Positions 51,020-59,648 of a stretch of 64,000 nucleotides of DNA are shown here, piece after piece (within the stretch, counting starts at the first letter, position 1; every line of letters starts with the position of its first letter). This DNA comes from Acutalibacter sp. 1XD8-33 (GTDB lineage: Bacteria; Bacillota; Clostridia; Oscillospirales; Acutalibacteraceae). The translations under genes were made by a program, and so were the position numbers. The notes under the pieces are model-generated. The model saw only the letters and a list, made by a program, of their open reading frames with translations, was not told the origin of the DNA and searched no databases. The stretch is taken from NCBI RefSeq assembly GCF_003612555.1, contig NZ_RAZF01000004.1, positions 1-64,000 of the forward strand, given 5' to 3'.

Positions 51020-51985
51020 TCAGGGAGCCTCCGCGCCGTCTCCGGCGTCCGGCGCGGGCGAGGAGCTGGCGGTTGCGTCTGAGCCAGGCAGCGCGTCCAT
51101 ACGGATAATCGTCCCCTCCGCCCCGGATACGGCGGGCAGCTTGCCGTCCCACCGCTGGGCCTTGTAGTACTCGATCAGGGGCGCGGTGAGAGAGGCGGCG
51201 ATCTTCTCGTTGGCCACGGCTTCTTTTTCGCCGGCATAGGCGGCGGCTTCGGCCTCGATCCGGGCCACTTCGGCGGCGGCCTCCGCATCGATCACCCGGC
51301 GGGAGGCCTCGGCCTCCTTCTCCATGGTGAGCTGGTCCTGCTCGATCTTGGCCCGCAGCTTCTCCTGCTCCGCCACCTGCTTGGCCTCGATGGCGGCCAC
51401 GTACACGTCGGAGAAGTCGAAGTCGATAATATTGATGTCCGAGACGGTGATGCCGCTGTCAGAGAGCTTTTCGTTCAGCTCGTCCAGGAGGGCCGTGGAG
51501 ATCATGTTCCGGTTGGTGATGCTCTGCTCGGCGGTATACTGGGCCATGATGGACTTCATCACCTCGTTCACTGCCGGGGTGATGAGCACGTCCTCGTAGT
51601 TGGTGCCCACGTTCTTCACGATGGAGTAGGACTTGCTGGTGTCCACCCGGTAGTTCACGGCCACGTTCACGGTCACGGTCTGCAGGTCGGAGCTGAATGC
51701 CTCGGTGGAGACCTCCAGCTTCACGATGCGGTTGTCCATTTTGGTCACGGACTGCCAGGGGGCCTTCAGGTGGAAGCCCTCCTGGAGCACGTTCTCGCTG
51801 ACCTTGCCGAAGGTGGACACCACGCCGGTGTGCCCGGCGGTGATGATGGTGAAGCAGGAGAAGCAGAAGAAGAGGATCACAAGGACGATGAGGATGAGGG
51901 GGACGAACTTGGGGACGCCGCCCCGCTTGTAGACAGGGTTGCCGTCGCCGTCGGTGTAGGCGGGCTTTCTTTTGAAAAATGACAT
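51020..51985 (-). CDS. SPFH/prohibitin-family membrane protein
   Basis: A 321-aa protein with one N-terminal transmembrane span (about 28-50, FVPLILIVLVILFFCFSCFT), an SPFH domain (about 55-190), a long charged coiled-coil region rich in Ala/Glu/Lys (about 195-270, such as EAEASRRVIDAEAAAEVARI) and a disordered acidic tail. Proteins of this type form large membrane-associated rings (HflK/prohibitin-like) and often control FtsH or membrane microdomains. ATG 51985 has AAAGGAAAA upstream. No nfeD-like partner is adjacent. Confidence 0.85.
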   Translation of the reverse strand: MSFFKRKPAYTDGDGNPVYKRGGVPKFVPLILIVLVILFFCFSCFTIITAGHTGVVSTFGKVSENVLQEGFHLKAPWQSVTKMDNRIVKLEVSTEAFSSDLQTVTVNVAVNYRVDTSKSYSIVKNVGTNYEDVLITPAVNEVMKSIMAQYTAEQSITNRNMISTALLDELNEKLSDSGITVSDINIIDFDFSDVYVAAIEAKQVAEQEKLRAKIEQDQLTMEKEAEASRRVIDAEAAAEVARIEAEAAAYAGEKEAVANEKIAASLTAPLIEYYKAQRWDGKLPAVSGAEGTIIRMDALPGSDATASSSPAPDAGDGAEAP

Positions 51986-52099
51986 GGTGTTTTCCTTTCT
52001 GGTTTCCCGGTTTTTGCCGGGAGAATTTTCCAAATGTATCAAAAAGTATACTTTTGGAAGATCGCGGTGGTGCCGGCAGGTCCGGCCTAGGTGTATGCC

Positions 52100-53845
52100 T
52101 CAGCACACGCTCACCCGGCCGGTTTTGGCGTCCAGGGTGACCACCGCGCCGCCCTTGAGGATCCGGGTGGCGTGCTCCGCCCCGGTGATGACGGGCTTAT
52201 CCATGGCCAGACCCGCGATGGCGGCGTGGGTGTTCTGGCCGTCCTGCTCGGTGATGATGCCCGAGGCCCGGCGCAGGTAGTCCACAATGCTGTTGTCCGT
52301 CTCGGGGACCACCAGGATGTCCCCATCCCGGAAGCGCTTGGGGATGTCCTCCAGATGCTTGCACACGCACAGCCGGGCGGAGACGGTTTTCTCCGTGACC
52401 CCCTGGCCGGTGAGGAGCACATGGCCCACCACGTGGACCTTCATCATATTGGTGGTGCCGGAAACCCCCAGGGGCATCCCGGCGGTGATGACAACAATAT
52501 CTCCGCTGCGGACCACATCCGCCTGCTGGGCCGCGTCCACGGCATGGTCGAAGAGAGCGTCGGTGTCGCTTTCCTCGGCGATGAGCAGAGGAATCACGCC
52601 CCAGGACAGGTTCAGCTGGCGGCACACGTTCTCCTCTGTGGTGCAGCCTACGATGGGATACAGGGGCCGGAATTTCGAGAGCTGCCGGGCGGTGACGCCG
52701 GATTTGGTCACGGTGATGATGGCCCGGGCATTCAGGTCGTGGGCGGTGGTACAGGTGGCGTGAGAGATGGCGTTGGTCACGTCAAAGGCCACGTCGCTGT
52801 TGTCCCGGGAGTTGAACCGGCGGATATAGTCGATGCTCTCCTCGGCCTTTTCCGCGATGCGCACCATGGTTTCCAGGGCCTCCACCGGGTACTGGCCCGC
52901 CGCGGTCTCCCCGGAGAGCATGATGCAGCTGGTGCCGTCGTAGATGGCGTTGGCCACATCTGTGGCCTCGGCCCGGGTGGGACGGGGGTTTTTCATCATG
53001 GAATCCAGCATCTGGGTGGCGGTAACCACCTGCTTGCCCGCCAGATAGGATTTCTTGATCAGCTGCTTTTGCAGCACAGGAACGTCCTCAAAGGGGATCT
53101 CCACGCCCATATCTCCTCGGGCGACCATGATGCCGTCAGCAACCCGAAGGATTTCGTCGATGTTTTGGACGCCCTCCATATTCTCGATTTTGGCAATGAT
53201 GTTCACGGTATGGCATTTGTATTCTTTCAGAATCTGGCGGATCTCCAGGATGTCGGCGGCAGAACGGGTGAAGGAGGCGGCGATGAAATCGAAGCCGTGC
53301 TCAATGCCGAAGATGATATCGGAGCGGTCCCGTTCGCTGATAAAGGGCATAGAGAGCCTGGTGCCGGGTACATTGATGCCCTTGCGGTTGGAGACTTTTC
53401 CCCCGTTGATCACGGTGCAGACAATGTCCGTGTCAGAGAGGCGGTCCACCTTCAGTTCCACCAGGCCGTCGTCAATAAGCACCCGAGCCCCCACCTGAAG
53501 GTCGCCGGGCAGCCCCACATAGGTGATGGAAGCGATCTGCTTGTCGCCGGGCACATCTCGGGTAGTAAGAGTAAAGGTGTCTCCCGCCTGGAGCTCAATA
53601 GGACCGCCGGGGAAGGTTCCGGTGCGGATCTCCGGGCCTTTGGTGTCCAGGATGGTGGCAATGGGCAGGCTCAGTTCTTCCCGCAGGCGGGTGACAACCT
53701 CCAGCTTGTGCAGGGCGTCCTGGTGGTCCAGATGGGAGAAATTGAACCGGGCAGCATTCATGCCGCCAAGCATCAGGCGGCGGAGTACATTTTCATCCTC
53801 CGTGGCCGGGCCCAGTGTGCAGATGATCTTGGTCTTTCTTGTCAT
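52100..53845 (-). CDS. pyk: Pyruvate kinase with C-terminal PEP-utiliser domain
   Basis: A 581-aa glycolytic enzyme making ATP and pyruvate from PEP and ADP. Signatures: MTRKTKIICTLGPAT, the ILDTKGPEIRTG B-domain boundary, the active-site IIAKIENMEG lysine/glutamate motif and MVARGDMGVEIP. The C-terminal about 110 residues form an extra PEP-utiliser-like domain with SGIITEQDGQNTHAAIAGLA (a Thr-His phosphotransfer motif), as in Bacillus Pyk. Transcribed from a promoter at 54063-54090 with a leader of about 210 nt. Confidence 0.97.
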   Translation of the reverse strand: MTRKTKIICTLGPATEDENVLRRLMLGGMNAARFNFSHLDHQDALHKLEVVTRLREELSLPIATILDTKGPEIRTGTFPGGPIELQAGDTFTLTTRDVPGDKQIASITYVGLPGDLQVGARVLIDDGLVELKVDRLSDTDIVCTVINGGKVSNRKGINVPGTRLSMPFISERDRSDIIFGIEHGFDFIAASFTRSAADILEIRQILKEYKCHTVNIIAKIENMEGVQNIDEILRVADGIMVARGDMGVEIPFEDVPVLQKQLIKKSYLAGKQVVTATQMLDSMMKNPRPTRAEATDVANAIYDGTSCIMLSGETAAGQYPVEALETMVRIAEKAEESIDYIRRFNSRDNSDVAFDVTNAISHATCTTAHDLNARAIITVTKSGVTARQLSKFRPLYPIVGCTTEENVCRQLNLSWGVIPLLIAEESDTDALFDHAVDAAQQADVVRSGDIVVITAGMPLGVSGTTNMMKVHVVGHVLLTGQGVTEKTVSARLCVCKHLEDIPKRFRDGDILVVPETDNSIVDYLRRASGIITEQDGQNTHAAIAGLAMDKPVITGAEHATRILKGGAVVTLDAKTGRVSVC

Positions 53846-54062
53846 GATGGGGCGCTCCTCTCTGTGGGTTGAATTTGTATAGATGGCGTTTCTCCGGTTT
53901 TCAAACAGACTTTAGGCCGTTGTCCAAAATATCATTGAAATATGTTCGATTAGGGCATAAGGGCGGGGAAGGCTTGCCCATACCCTGCAAGGGAACACAG
54001 CGAAACCATGCCCTCCTCTCGCGCCTGCCCGGTACTGTGTCTATAATGGACGCTCCGCGTAC

Positions 54063-54090
54063 ATTATAGCACAAATCTCCCGGAGAACAA
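54063..54090 (-). promoter_or_regulatory. Promoter of pyk
   Basis: Minus-strand TTGTTC (54085-54090), 16 nt, TATAAT (54063-54068). The distance to the pyk ATG leaves a leader of about 210 nt. Within it, GC-rich stretches near 53960-54050 could fold, but no known riboswitch consensus was recognised. Confidence 0.65.
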
Positions 54091-54109
54091 AGAGCTTTTT
54101 CGTGATTTT

Positions 54110-54131
54110 TTAGGGAACCGCTGATTTATTC
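54110..54131 (+). repeat. Solo end of the MITE-like element
   Basis: Matches the right terminal repeat of the 3478-3657 element (reverse complement) at about 20 of 22 positions, sharing CGCTGATTTATTC. No opposing end is found before the MATE gene, so this is probably a truncated or decayed copy. The following 54180-54222 sequence contains a CGGGATGAC/GTCCCG-type stem that may end the MATE transcript. Confidence 0.5.
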
Positions 54132-54232
54132 AGGCCTGCCGGCTGATCCGGCATGGGATTCTGCGCGGCACAAAAATCGAGCGGGATGACAGAATGATTC
54201 CGGCGTCCCGCTTTTCTATATTTGAAGGGATT

Positions 54233-55576
54233 CTATTCTCTGGTCAGGTCCTTGACCCATTTGTACTTTCTGAACCGAAACATGACCCAGGGGATCTTGC
54301 CTACCTCATCCAGGCAGGTACAGGCGTAGACGGCCAAGGGCGACCAGTGGAACACAAACGCTCCCGTAAAGGCCAGGGGTACAGCGATGCACCACATGCA
54401 GACAATCAGGCTGTACATGTCGAAGAGAGTGTCCCCGCCTCCAGCCAGCACACCGTTGATGGTCACCGTGTTCACACAGCGTCCAATCATATAAATAGAC
54501 ATAATCACCATCATGCCCCAAAGATACTCCCGGGCCTGGGCGGTGAGGGTGACCATCCCCACCGTAAGCGGGGTGACGGCCAGTACAAGAACAGTGGAGA
54601 GCAGTCCAATAATGTAGGAGAGGTTTTTCAGACGGATGCCGTAAGCCTTTCCCTTCTCAAGATCCCCAGCCCCCAGCTCGTTGCCCACCATGATGCCGGC
54701 GGCGCTACCAATGCCGTTGCATAGGCAGCAGATCAGGTCCCGCACCACCGCCGAGACGGAGTTTGCCGCCGCCGCGTCGCTGCCCATATGACCGATGATG
54801 GCGGTATAGGAGGTAAATCCCACGCCCCAGCAGAGGGAGCCGCCCATCAGGGGCAGGGCCTGGCGGGTAAAATCAGCGTTCAATTCCTTGGGGAGCTTCA
54901 GAAACCGCCTGAATGCGGGACGAACGAATTCGGGTTTTGAGGTCAAACCCAGACAAAGCAGCAGCTCTGCCGCCCGGGAGACGGTGGTCGCCAGGGCGGC
55001 CCCTTTGGCCTGCATCCGGGGAACACCCAAGAGGCCAAAAATAAAGATAGCATTCAGAATCACGTTCATCACCACGGCGCTGGAACTGATAAACGCCCCA
55101 AGTTTGACATGGTCCGTCACCTTCATGGTGGTGAGGTAGCACTGAGATATGCCGGTAAGAAGATAAGACCAGCCCGCTATCTGGAGATATGCGCTTCCAA
55201 TGGCAATCAGCTGGGCATCACTGGTGAAAATGTGCATAAGCGGTCCGGGCGCCAGCTCGCAGGCCAGGAAGAACAGGACGGATACCAGCCCCGCATATCG
55301 AAGCATCATGTTGAACAGGTCCCCCAAGGTGTGCCGGTCTCCCTTGCCCCAATACTGGGCTCCCAAGATGGCTCCGGCCCCGGCAATAGCCCCGATGAAC
55401 ATGTTTTGGATGAACTGGATCTGGGTTGCCAGGGATACAGCGGTCATCTCCTCCTGGGCCACCCTGCCCAGCATCAACGCGTCGGCGGCGGCCACCAGGG
55501 CCAGCATTAGGCTCTGCATCGCGATAGGCAGAGTGAGCCGCGTAAGGTTTTTGTTGAACTGCCGTTTGTCTATCAT
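54233..55576 (-). CDS. MATE-family efflux transporter
   Basis: A 447-aa multidrug and toxic-compound extrusion protein with about 12 transmembrane helices in two homologous halves. The N-terminal LTLPIAMQSLMLALVAAADA with the helix-1 Pro, and GAIAGAGAILGAQYWGKGD after helix 2, are typical; the second half has VGNELGAGDLEKGKAYGIR. It couples export to Na+ or H+. No regulator is adjacent. Confidence 0.92.
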   Translation of the reverse strand: MIDKRQFNKNLTRLTLPIAMQSLMLALVAAADALMLGRVAQEEMTAVSLATQIQFIQNMFIGAIAGAGAILGAQYWGKGDRHTLGDLFNMMLRYAGLVSVLFFLACELAPGPLMHIFTSDAQLIAIGSAYLQIAGWSYLLTGISQCYLTTMKVTDHVKLGAFISSSAVVMNVILNAIFIFGLLGVPRMQAKGAALATTVSRAAELLLCLGLTSKPEFVRPAFRRFLKLPKELNADFTRQALPLMGGSLCWGVGFTSYTAIIGHMGSDAAAANSVSAVVRDLICCLCNGIGSAAGIMVGNELGAGDLEKGKAYGIRLKNLSYIIGLLSTVLVLAVTPLTVGMVTLTAQAREYLWGMMVIMSIYMIGRCVNTVTINGVLAGGGDTLFDMYSLIVCMWCIAVPLAFTGAFVFHWSPLAVYACTCLDEVGKIPWVMFRFRKYKWVKDLTRE

Positions 55577-55770
55577 CTGCTTGTCCTCTTTTCCGTTACT
55601 GGCTCCTTATTATAGAGGGAAAAGGATTTTTTGTCAATTGAAATCCGTCCGCAGGAGAACATAGCGCAAGACAAGTGGGTTTAAAGAATGTATCGACCCG
55701 TTAGCAAGAATAAAAAAGCACAAGAAAGGACCGCTTTCGTGGCGGTCCTTAAATTATGGTGCGGTTGAAT
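55577..55770. terminator. Intergenic DNA with terminator-like hairpin at 55726-55750
   Basis: AAGGACCGC (55726-55734) pairs perfectly with GCGGTCCTT (55742-55750) around TTTCGTG, followed by AAATTA. The stretch before it contains no gene. The hairpin may insulate the MATE gene's upstream region from the neighbouring element. Confidence 0.6.
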
Positions 55771-55928
55771 AGGTCCTTCAGTATCTCTCGAAAGATAGCT
55801 TGTATTGTTAATTAGGTTCAAAAGAATCTTTTGAACTAGGCTGCAGATCCGCCGAACTGCCGAACTTAAGAACCGGCTTTGCCGGTTCTTAAGTTAATTC
55901 ACTATATTTGGCCTTTAAGGACTATTTA
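55771..55928. repeat. Cloverleaf repeat, copy C
   Basis: The arms are GTTCAAAAGA/TCTTTTGAAC (55816-55836), a TAGGCTGCAGATCCGCC region and a perfect 15-bp stem AACTTAAGAACCGGC/GCCGGTTCTTAAGTT (55863-55895). Outer sequence AATAGGTCCTT near 55769 can pair with AAGGACTATT near 55918. Arm order matches copy D and the reverse complement of copy A. A further AAATCACATG/CATGTGACTT hairpin follows at about 55928-55954. Confidence 0.65.
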
Positions 55929-55965
55929 AATCACATGATGTTGCATGTGACTTAAATTATCTTTC

Positions 55966-56112
55966 TTACTTGTCAAAGGAGGGGTTGAATGCGTAGAAGT
56001 TCTTGGAGTCCAGCCGATCGGTCAGGATGCGCAGGCCCTCGCCAATACAATCAACATGAAGTGGATTGCAAAAGAGCCGCCAACACTCTTTTTTAATGGG
56101 ATTTTGACAAAT
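55966..56112 (-). pseudogene. 3'-terminal remnant of a host gene
   Basis: A minus-strand frame ending in TAA at 55966 encodes GLRILTDRLDSKNFYAFNP followed by SFDK, preceded by HVDCIGE. Composition is host-like up to about 56060 and then turns AT-rich. A stop at 56113-56115 closes the frame upstream, and no start codon region is seen. It looks like the last about 35 codons of a gene cut by the integrative element to the right. I do not recognise the protein. Confidence 0.5.
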
Positions 56113-56239
56113 TCATAACTTTTTTGTGCATTTATCAAAGTGCCATTTATTAGTGAACTTTTTGAGAAGCATATTGCATTTTCGGAGTGTATGATGTATA
56201 CTATTGTTAAATTCTTAATGTCGAAATGGAGATTCTATT

Positions 56240-56533
56240 ATGACAAATGAATTAGATAAAATCAGGAAAATGAAAAAGAATGTCCTTCAGCGGCATGAAT
56301 GGAATGACGTTGAGGGAAATAAGCTGGTAAATGACTTTCTTCAAATGAGTAAGATTGCAGAACAGTTGAAAGAAAGTGATGAAAAAGCCTATTTAGCTTT
56401 TATGTCTCTGCTCAAGGACAAAATAGAGTTACAAGAAGAGTGTATTGATAGAGGAAAACGCCTTGGTCGCTTATCAAAGCAAGAAGCAGCATTACGTAAG
56501 GCAGATAAACAGAAAGCAAAAGAAGAAGAATAA
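56240..56533 (+). CDS. Hypothetical charged helical protein
   Basis: A 97-aa, Lys/Glu-rich protein, largely alpha-helical by composition, with a C-terminal basic then acidic tail (RKADKQKAKEEE). Not recognised. TGGAGA lies upstream of the ATG. It is the first gene inside the AT-rich element and ends in a terminator at 56541-56583. Confidence 0.6.
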   Translation: MTNELDKIRKMKKNVLQRHEWNDVEGNKLVNDFLQMSKIAEQLKESDEKAYLAFMSLLKDKIELQEECIDRGKRLGRLSKQEAALRKADKQKAKEEE

Positions 56534-56540
56534 CATAACC

Positions 56541-56583
56541 ATAGCCGATGCTCACATTATCGTGGGTATCGGCTATTTTTTTA
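56541..56583 (+). terminator. Intrinsic terminator
   Basis: ATAGCCGAT (56541-56549) pairs with ATCGGCTAT (56568-56576) with inner partial pairing, followed by TTTTTTT. It is a classic stem plus U-tract. Confidence 0.8.
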
Positions 56584-56670
56584 CGGATTCACAGCCCGTC
56601 AAGCGCAATTCACCAACTGTCAAGCAAAATCTGCTATTCTATCATTGTTGCGTGGAGGTGAACGCAACGA

Positions 56671-57755
56671 ATGATTATTGAATTGGGCGAAAAACTGAAA
56701 GCATTGCGGATAGAAAACCATTTGCGGCAGGATCAGGTTGCAAGGTTGGTGAATGTTGAAAAATCGTCTATCTCTATGTATGAGACTGGTATGCGCCAGC
56801 TCTCATATATAACGCTTGTACGATTGGCAGATGTTTTCAATGTTTCTACGGATTATCTGCTGGGGCGCAAGAATAGCAGCCCCCACAGGAGCCGACACAA
56901 CCGCCAGAAGGGGAGGGAACAGACAATCCAGATACCGGGGATCAGGACACGCCACAACAACCTACACAACCCCCGCAGGATGGTAACGAGGACGATCCAG
57001 CAGATACCCCGTCACAGCCCCCGGAGCAGCCCACAGAGCCGCCGCAGGATGATTCCACAGACAATCCCGTAGACACTACACCAGACACGCCACAAAAGCC
57101 CTCTGAGGGTAGCAACGGTAATAATGATGATTATACCCCTCCAATAGACTATAGGCCGTCACAGCGGCCTACAAAGCCCTCTACAGGCACGAAGCCAGAA
57201 GAGAATAGCAAACCGCAAGAACAACCTGAAACTTCCGCTCCAACTAAACCACAGCTTGCTTGTAATGGAGCAGTTATAGACACATCTCGAACGGTTGTAT
57301 TGCTTGGTTATGGGGATGGTCTACTCCATGAGGATGATCCTCTGACGAGGGCGCAGCTTGCAACGATTATCTATCGGTTACTGGATGATGATTCCATTGC
57401 AAAATACAGCAACACAGAACTGGCCTTTACCGATGTTGCCGCCGATGCGTGGTATACCACGTATGTCAAGACGATACAGGCAGCGGGGATTGTCAACGGC
57501 GTGGGCGGTGGTAGGTATTCCCCTAACAGCTATATAACTTGGAGTCAGTTAATCACTGTATTAACTCGCTTTGTTCAGCCGCAGGAATACATATTGCAGA
57601 ATATCCAGTATAGCGGCTGGGCGCAAGGGGCAATACAAACCGCCGTTGCCCTTAACTGGATAGAAGATAACGCAGACTTTACGCCTGATGCGGTTATCAG
57701 CCGTGGGGAGTTGGTACAGCTTGTCAATAGTGTATTGGAGTTGTACCGGGCATGA
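56671..57755 (+). pseudogene. HTH - Pro/Thr linker - SLH protein, frameshifted
   Basis: The first 68 codons encode an XRE helix-turn-helix (LRQDQVARLVNVEKSSISMY, ending STDYLLGRKN). At a run of five C (56880-56884) the frame is lost: adding one base would continue as SSPPQEPTQPPEGEG into a roughly 130-residue Pro/Gln/Thr/Asp-rich linker and two to three SLH-like repeats (57300-57755; HEDDPLTRAQLATIIYRLL, AFTDVAADAWY, FTPDAVISRGELVQLV). As given, the HTH frame ends at 57072 after a nonsense tail, and the SLH part has no good start of its own. No signal peptide or membrane span joins the two halves. Confidence 0.65.
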
Positions 57756-58063
57756 GAATACTTGTTATCGAACCGCTAAAACCTCCTTATAGCAAGGACA
57801 TTTGCGGTAGTTTGGAAGAAATGAAAGCGATTGTAGGCGGTTACATACAAGCCATATACCCATTTGATGATCCTATTGCCCTTGTATGTAATGAAGAGGG
57901 TAAAATTATTGGCCTACCGCAAAATCGCTTGCTATTTGATAGAGAGGGCTGTGCATATGATATAATTTGCGGCACGTTCTTCCTTGCTGGACTTGGAGAA
58001 GAGGATTTTATATCACTTACAGATGATGAATTAGAAAGATACAGTCAGTATTTCACAGCATAA
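57752..58063 (+). CDS. DUF3846-type protein
   Basis: A 103-aa protein with the DUF3846 pattern: MRILVIEPLKPPY start, LEEMKAIVGGYIQAIYPFDD, LVCNEEGKIIGLPQNRLL and a CGTFFLAGL segment. Such proteins are common on clostridial conjugative elements and phages; function unknown. The ATG overlaps the preceding SLH stop (ATGA), so it was cotranslated with the now frameshifted gene. Confidence 0.8.
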   Translation: MRILVIEPLKPPYSKDICGSLEEMKAIVGGYIQAIYPFDDPIALVCNEEGKIIGLPQNRLLFDREGCAYDIICGTFFLAGLGEEDFISLTDDELERYSQYFTA

Positions 58064-58072
58064 AAAGAGAAC

Positions 58073-58095
58073 AGCCGCCGTAATATTCGGCGGTT
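58073..58095. terminator. Bidirectional hairpin
   Basis: GCCGCCG and CGGCGGT pair around TAATATT, between the convergent DUF3846 and membrane-protein genes. There is an A-run before it and no long U-tract after it. Confidence 0.55.
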
Positions 58096-58106
58096 GCCCT
58101 GAACAA

Positions 58107-58745
58107 TTAATGCTGATGATTTTTGAGTTGCTGTCTTATGCTATTCATACTCAAAGCGGGGAAAATGGTAATTATAGCAGATAGGCAAGCAGCAATCGTT
58201 GTTTCCTGATAAATTCCGCTAACAATAATGCCAACTATGTAAGTAAGAATCCAAAAGAGAATCAAAAATATCAGCATAGTTATTACTTGATTAATCGTAT
58301 TACTCTTCAGCGAATTGTCACAGGCTTGAATACACAAAATCAAGTGTAATAGTGGGAATGCGACACCAAAAACAAATGCAAATAACCTTACTGCTGGCAC
58401 AGCTAATGCTTTAATTTCTGGTGTACCATCGAAGAACACATATTTGCCAGTGTGCATACATACTACAAAGCAAACCCCACAGATAAAGATACCCCATATC
58501 ACATATAGAGGTTTGATCAGCTTTGTTTTGGCAAAGCCCATTGCACAAAAAACGATTGTGCTAATTAGCAGGACAGCTACATATTTTCCAAAATGCTTTT
58601 CTATTGCTAACTGCGTACTCTGTTTGGCAAACTCACCAAATCCAGCCGAATAATACTGTGCAATAACACCAAATGCAAAAACTGCTACAATGGTTAATAG
58701 TGTTGCACATACTACGCCTATAATCTGTTTTTTGAACTGTGACAT
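58107..58745 (-). CDS. Multi-span membrane protein of unknown function
   Basis: A 212-aa hydrophobic protein with about six transmembrane spans (first FKKQIIGVVCATLLTIVAVF) and a short His-rich tail (LKNHQH). Not recognised. ATG 58745 is preceded by AGGAGG; the frame extends upstream without support. It is surrounded by genes of the opposite strand, so it is a single-gene unit. Confidence 0.6.
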   Translation of the reverse strand: MSQFKKQIIGVVCATLLTIVAVFAFGVIAQYYSAGFGEFAKQSTQLAIEKHFGKYVAVLLISTIVFCAMGFAKTKLIKPLYVIWGIFICGVCFVVCMHTGKYVFFDGTPEIKALAVPAVRLFAFVFGVAFPLLHLILCIQACDNSLKSNTINQVITMLIFLILFWILTYIVGIIVSGIYQETTIAACLSAIITIFPALSMNSIRQQLKNHQH

Positions 58746-58879
58746 AATTGCCTCCTGAAGTCGAATTGTGTAGGTATCAGCATTATACATCAATCCGAAC
58801 CATTTGTAAACCTTTGTAGTCTGTAAATACTACAAATTTCAGGCTATAATATGTTTATACGTTTACAAGGGTGGTGGCT

Positions 58880-59074
58880 ATGGCAGAAGATAAGTTTATC
58901 ATACGGCCTAAAAGAACATATGGCGAGAATACAGTTGTTTCATGCCGTATGCCTGTTGAAATGGTAAAGCGGCTGGACAGCATAGGCGGCAAAATGGGGC
59001 GCACAAGAAATGAACTAATCCTAAAATGTGTGGAATTTGCCCTTGATAAGTTAGAAATTGCTGAAGAAGAATAA
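58880..59074 (+). CDS. Ribbon-helix-helix-like small regulator
   Basis: A 64-aa protein with a basic strand region (VVSCRMPVEMVKRLDSIGGK) and a helix (RTRNELILKCVEFALDKL) matching the CopG/Arc ribbon-helix-helix pattern. GGGTGG precedes ATG 58880. A strong terminator follows. Probably a DNA-binding copy-number or transfer regulator of the element. Confidence 0.75.
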   Translation: MAEDKFIIRPKRTYGENTVVSCRMPVEMVKRLDSIGGKMGRTRNELILKCVEFALDKLEIAEEE

Positions 59075-59076
59075 TT

Positions 59077-59111
59077 GCGGGTATGGTTTAGAGGCCATAC
59101 CCGCTTTTTTA
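59077..59111 (+). terminator. Intrinsic terminator
   Basis: GCGGGTATGG pairs perfectly with CCATACCCGC around TTTAGAGG, followed by TTTTTTATTT. Confidence 0.9.
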
Positions 59112-59161
59112 TTTCTGGACAATAAAAACAGGACGTGCGCTAACACGTCCCATTCAAAGTA

Positions 59162-59407
59162 TCATTCAAAAGACACGCCGAGTTTTTCAGCAATTTCTTC
59201 CGGGGACATACCCGCTTGTTTGGCCTTGTCGATTACCATTTTCATTTTTTGCGTTTTGGTCATGCGGGGCTTTTTGGGGGCAAGCACTTCGGCCTTGCGC
59301 TGCTCCAACTTTTTGATTGCGTCCTTGTGGGCGGCAATCTTATCATCAATTTCCGCTGCAATTTCTTCAGGTGAACGGCGAATACGCTTTTTGACTTCTT
59401 CGCTCAT
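59162..59407 (-). CDS. Hypothetical helical protein (element-associated)
   Basis: An 81-aa charged helical protein with a coiled-coil-like centre (IDDKIAAHKDAIKKLEQRKA) and a C-terminal helix-turn-helix-like MSPEEIAEKLGVSFE. AAAGGAGG precedes the ATG. It resembles small accessory proteins near mobilisation genes, but no relaxase is adjacent. Function unknown. Confidence 0.6.
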   Translation of the reverse strand: MSEEVKKRIRRSPEEIAAEIDDKIAAHKDAIKKLEQRKAEVLAPKKPRMTKTQKMKMVIDKAKQAGMSPEEIAEKLGVSFE

Positions 59408-59608
59408 AACGCAAAATCCTCCTTTAAGGTGATGAATTAATTATAGCAGATTACGGTTAAGAAGTAAACAGTAAAGGAGAAATTTTGAAAATAAATTTGG
59501 TGGCTTAGAATGCTGGATTGTCGTTTCGTGGGAGAGGTAAACCACGTGTTTTGAGTAGATGTACTTTGGTGGCTGGGCGTTTTCAAAATCCCGAAAAAGT
59601 GTAAAGTA

Positions 59609-59644
59609 CCCCCCCACATGACAGCGGGATCACGTGGGGGGGGC
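59609..59644. terminator. C/G-run hairpin downstream of the resolvase
   Basis: CCCCCCCACATGA pairs with TCACGTGGGGGGG (one mismatch) around CAGCGGGA, just beyond the 3' end of the resolvase gene. On the minus strand it would act as a terminator, though no long U-tract follows. Confidence 0.55.
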
Positions 59645-59648
59645 TGGT

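Noticed and set aside
52091-53872. 593-codon plus-strand frame opposite pyk
   Set aside because: It mirrors pyruvate kinase codons and has no recognisable protein features or start signal.
53846-54062. A named riboswitch in the pyk leader
   Set aside because: No conserved core of a known class could be identified by eye, so only a possible structured leader is noted.
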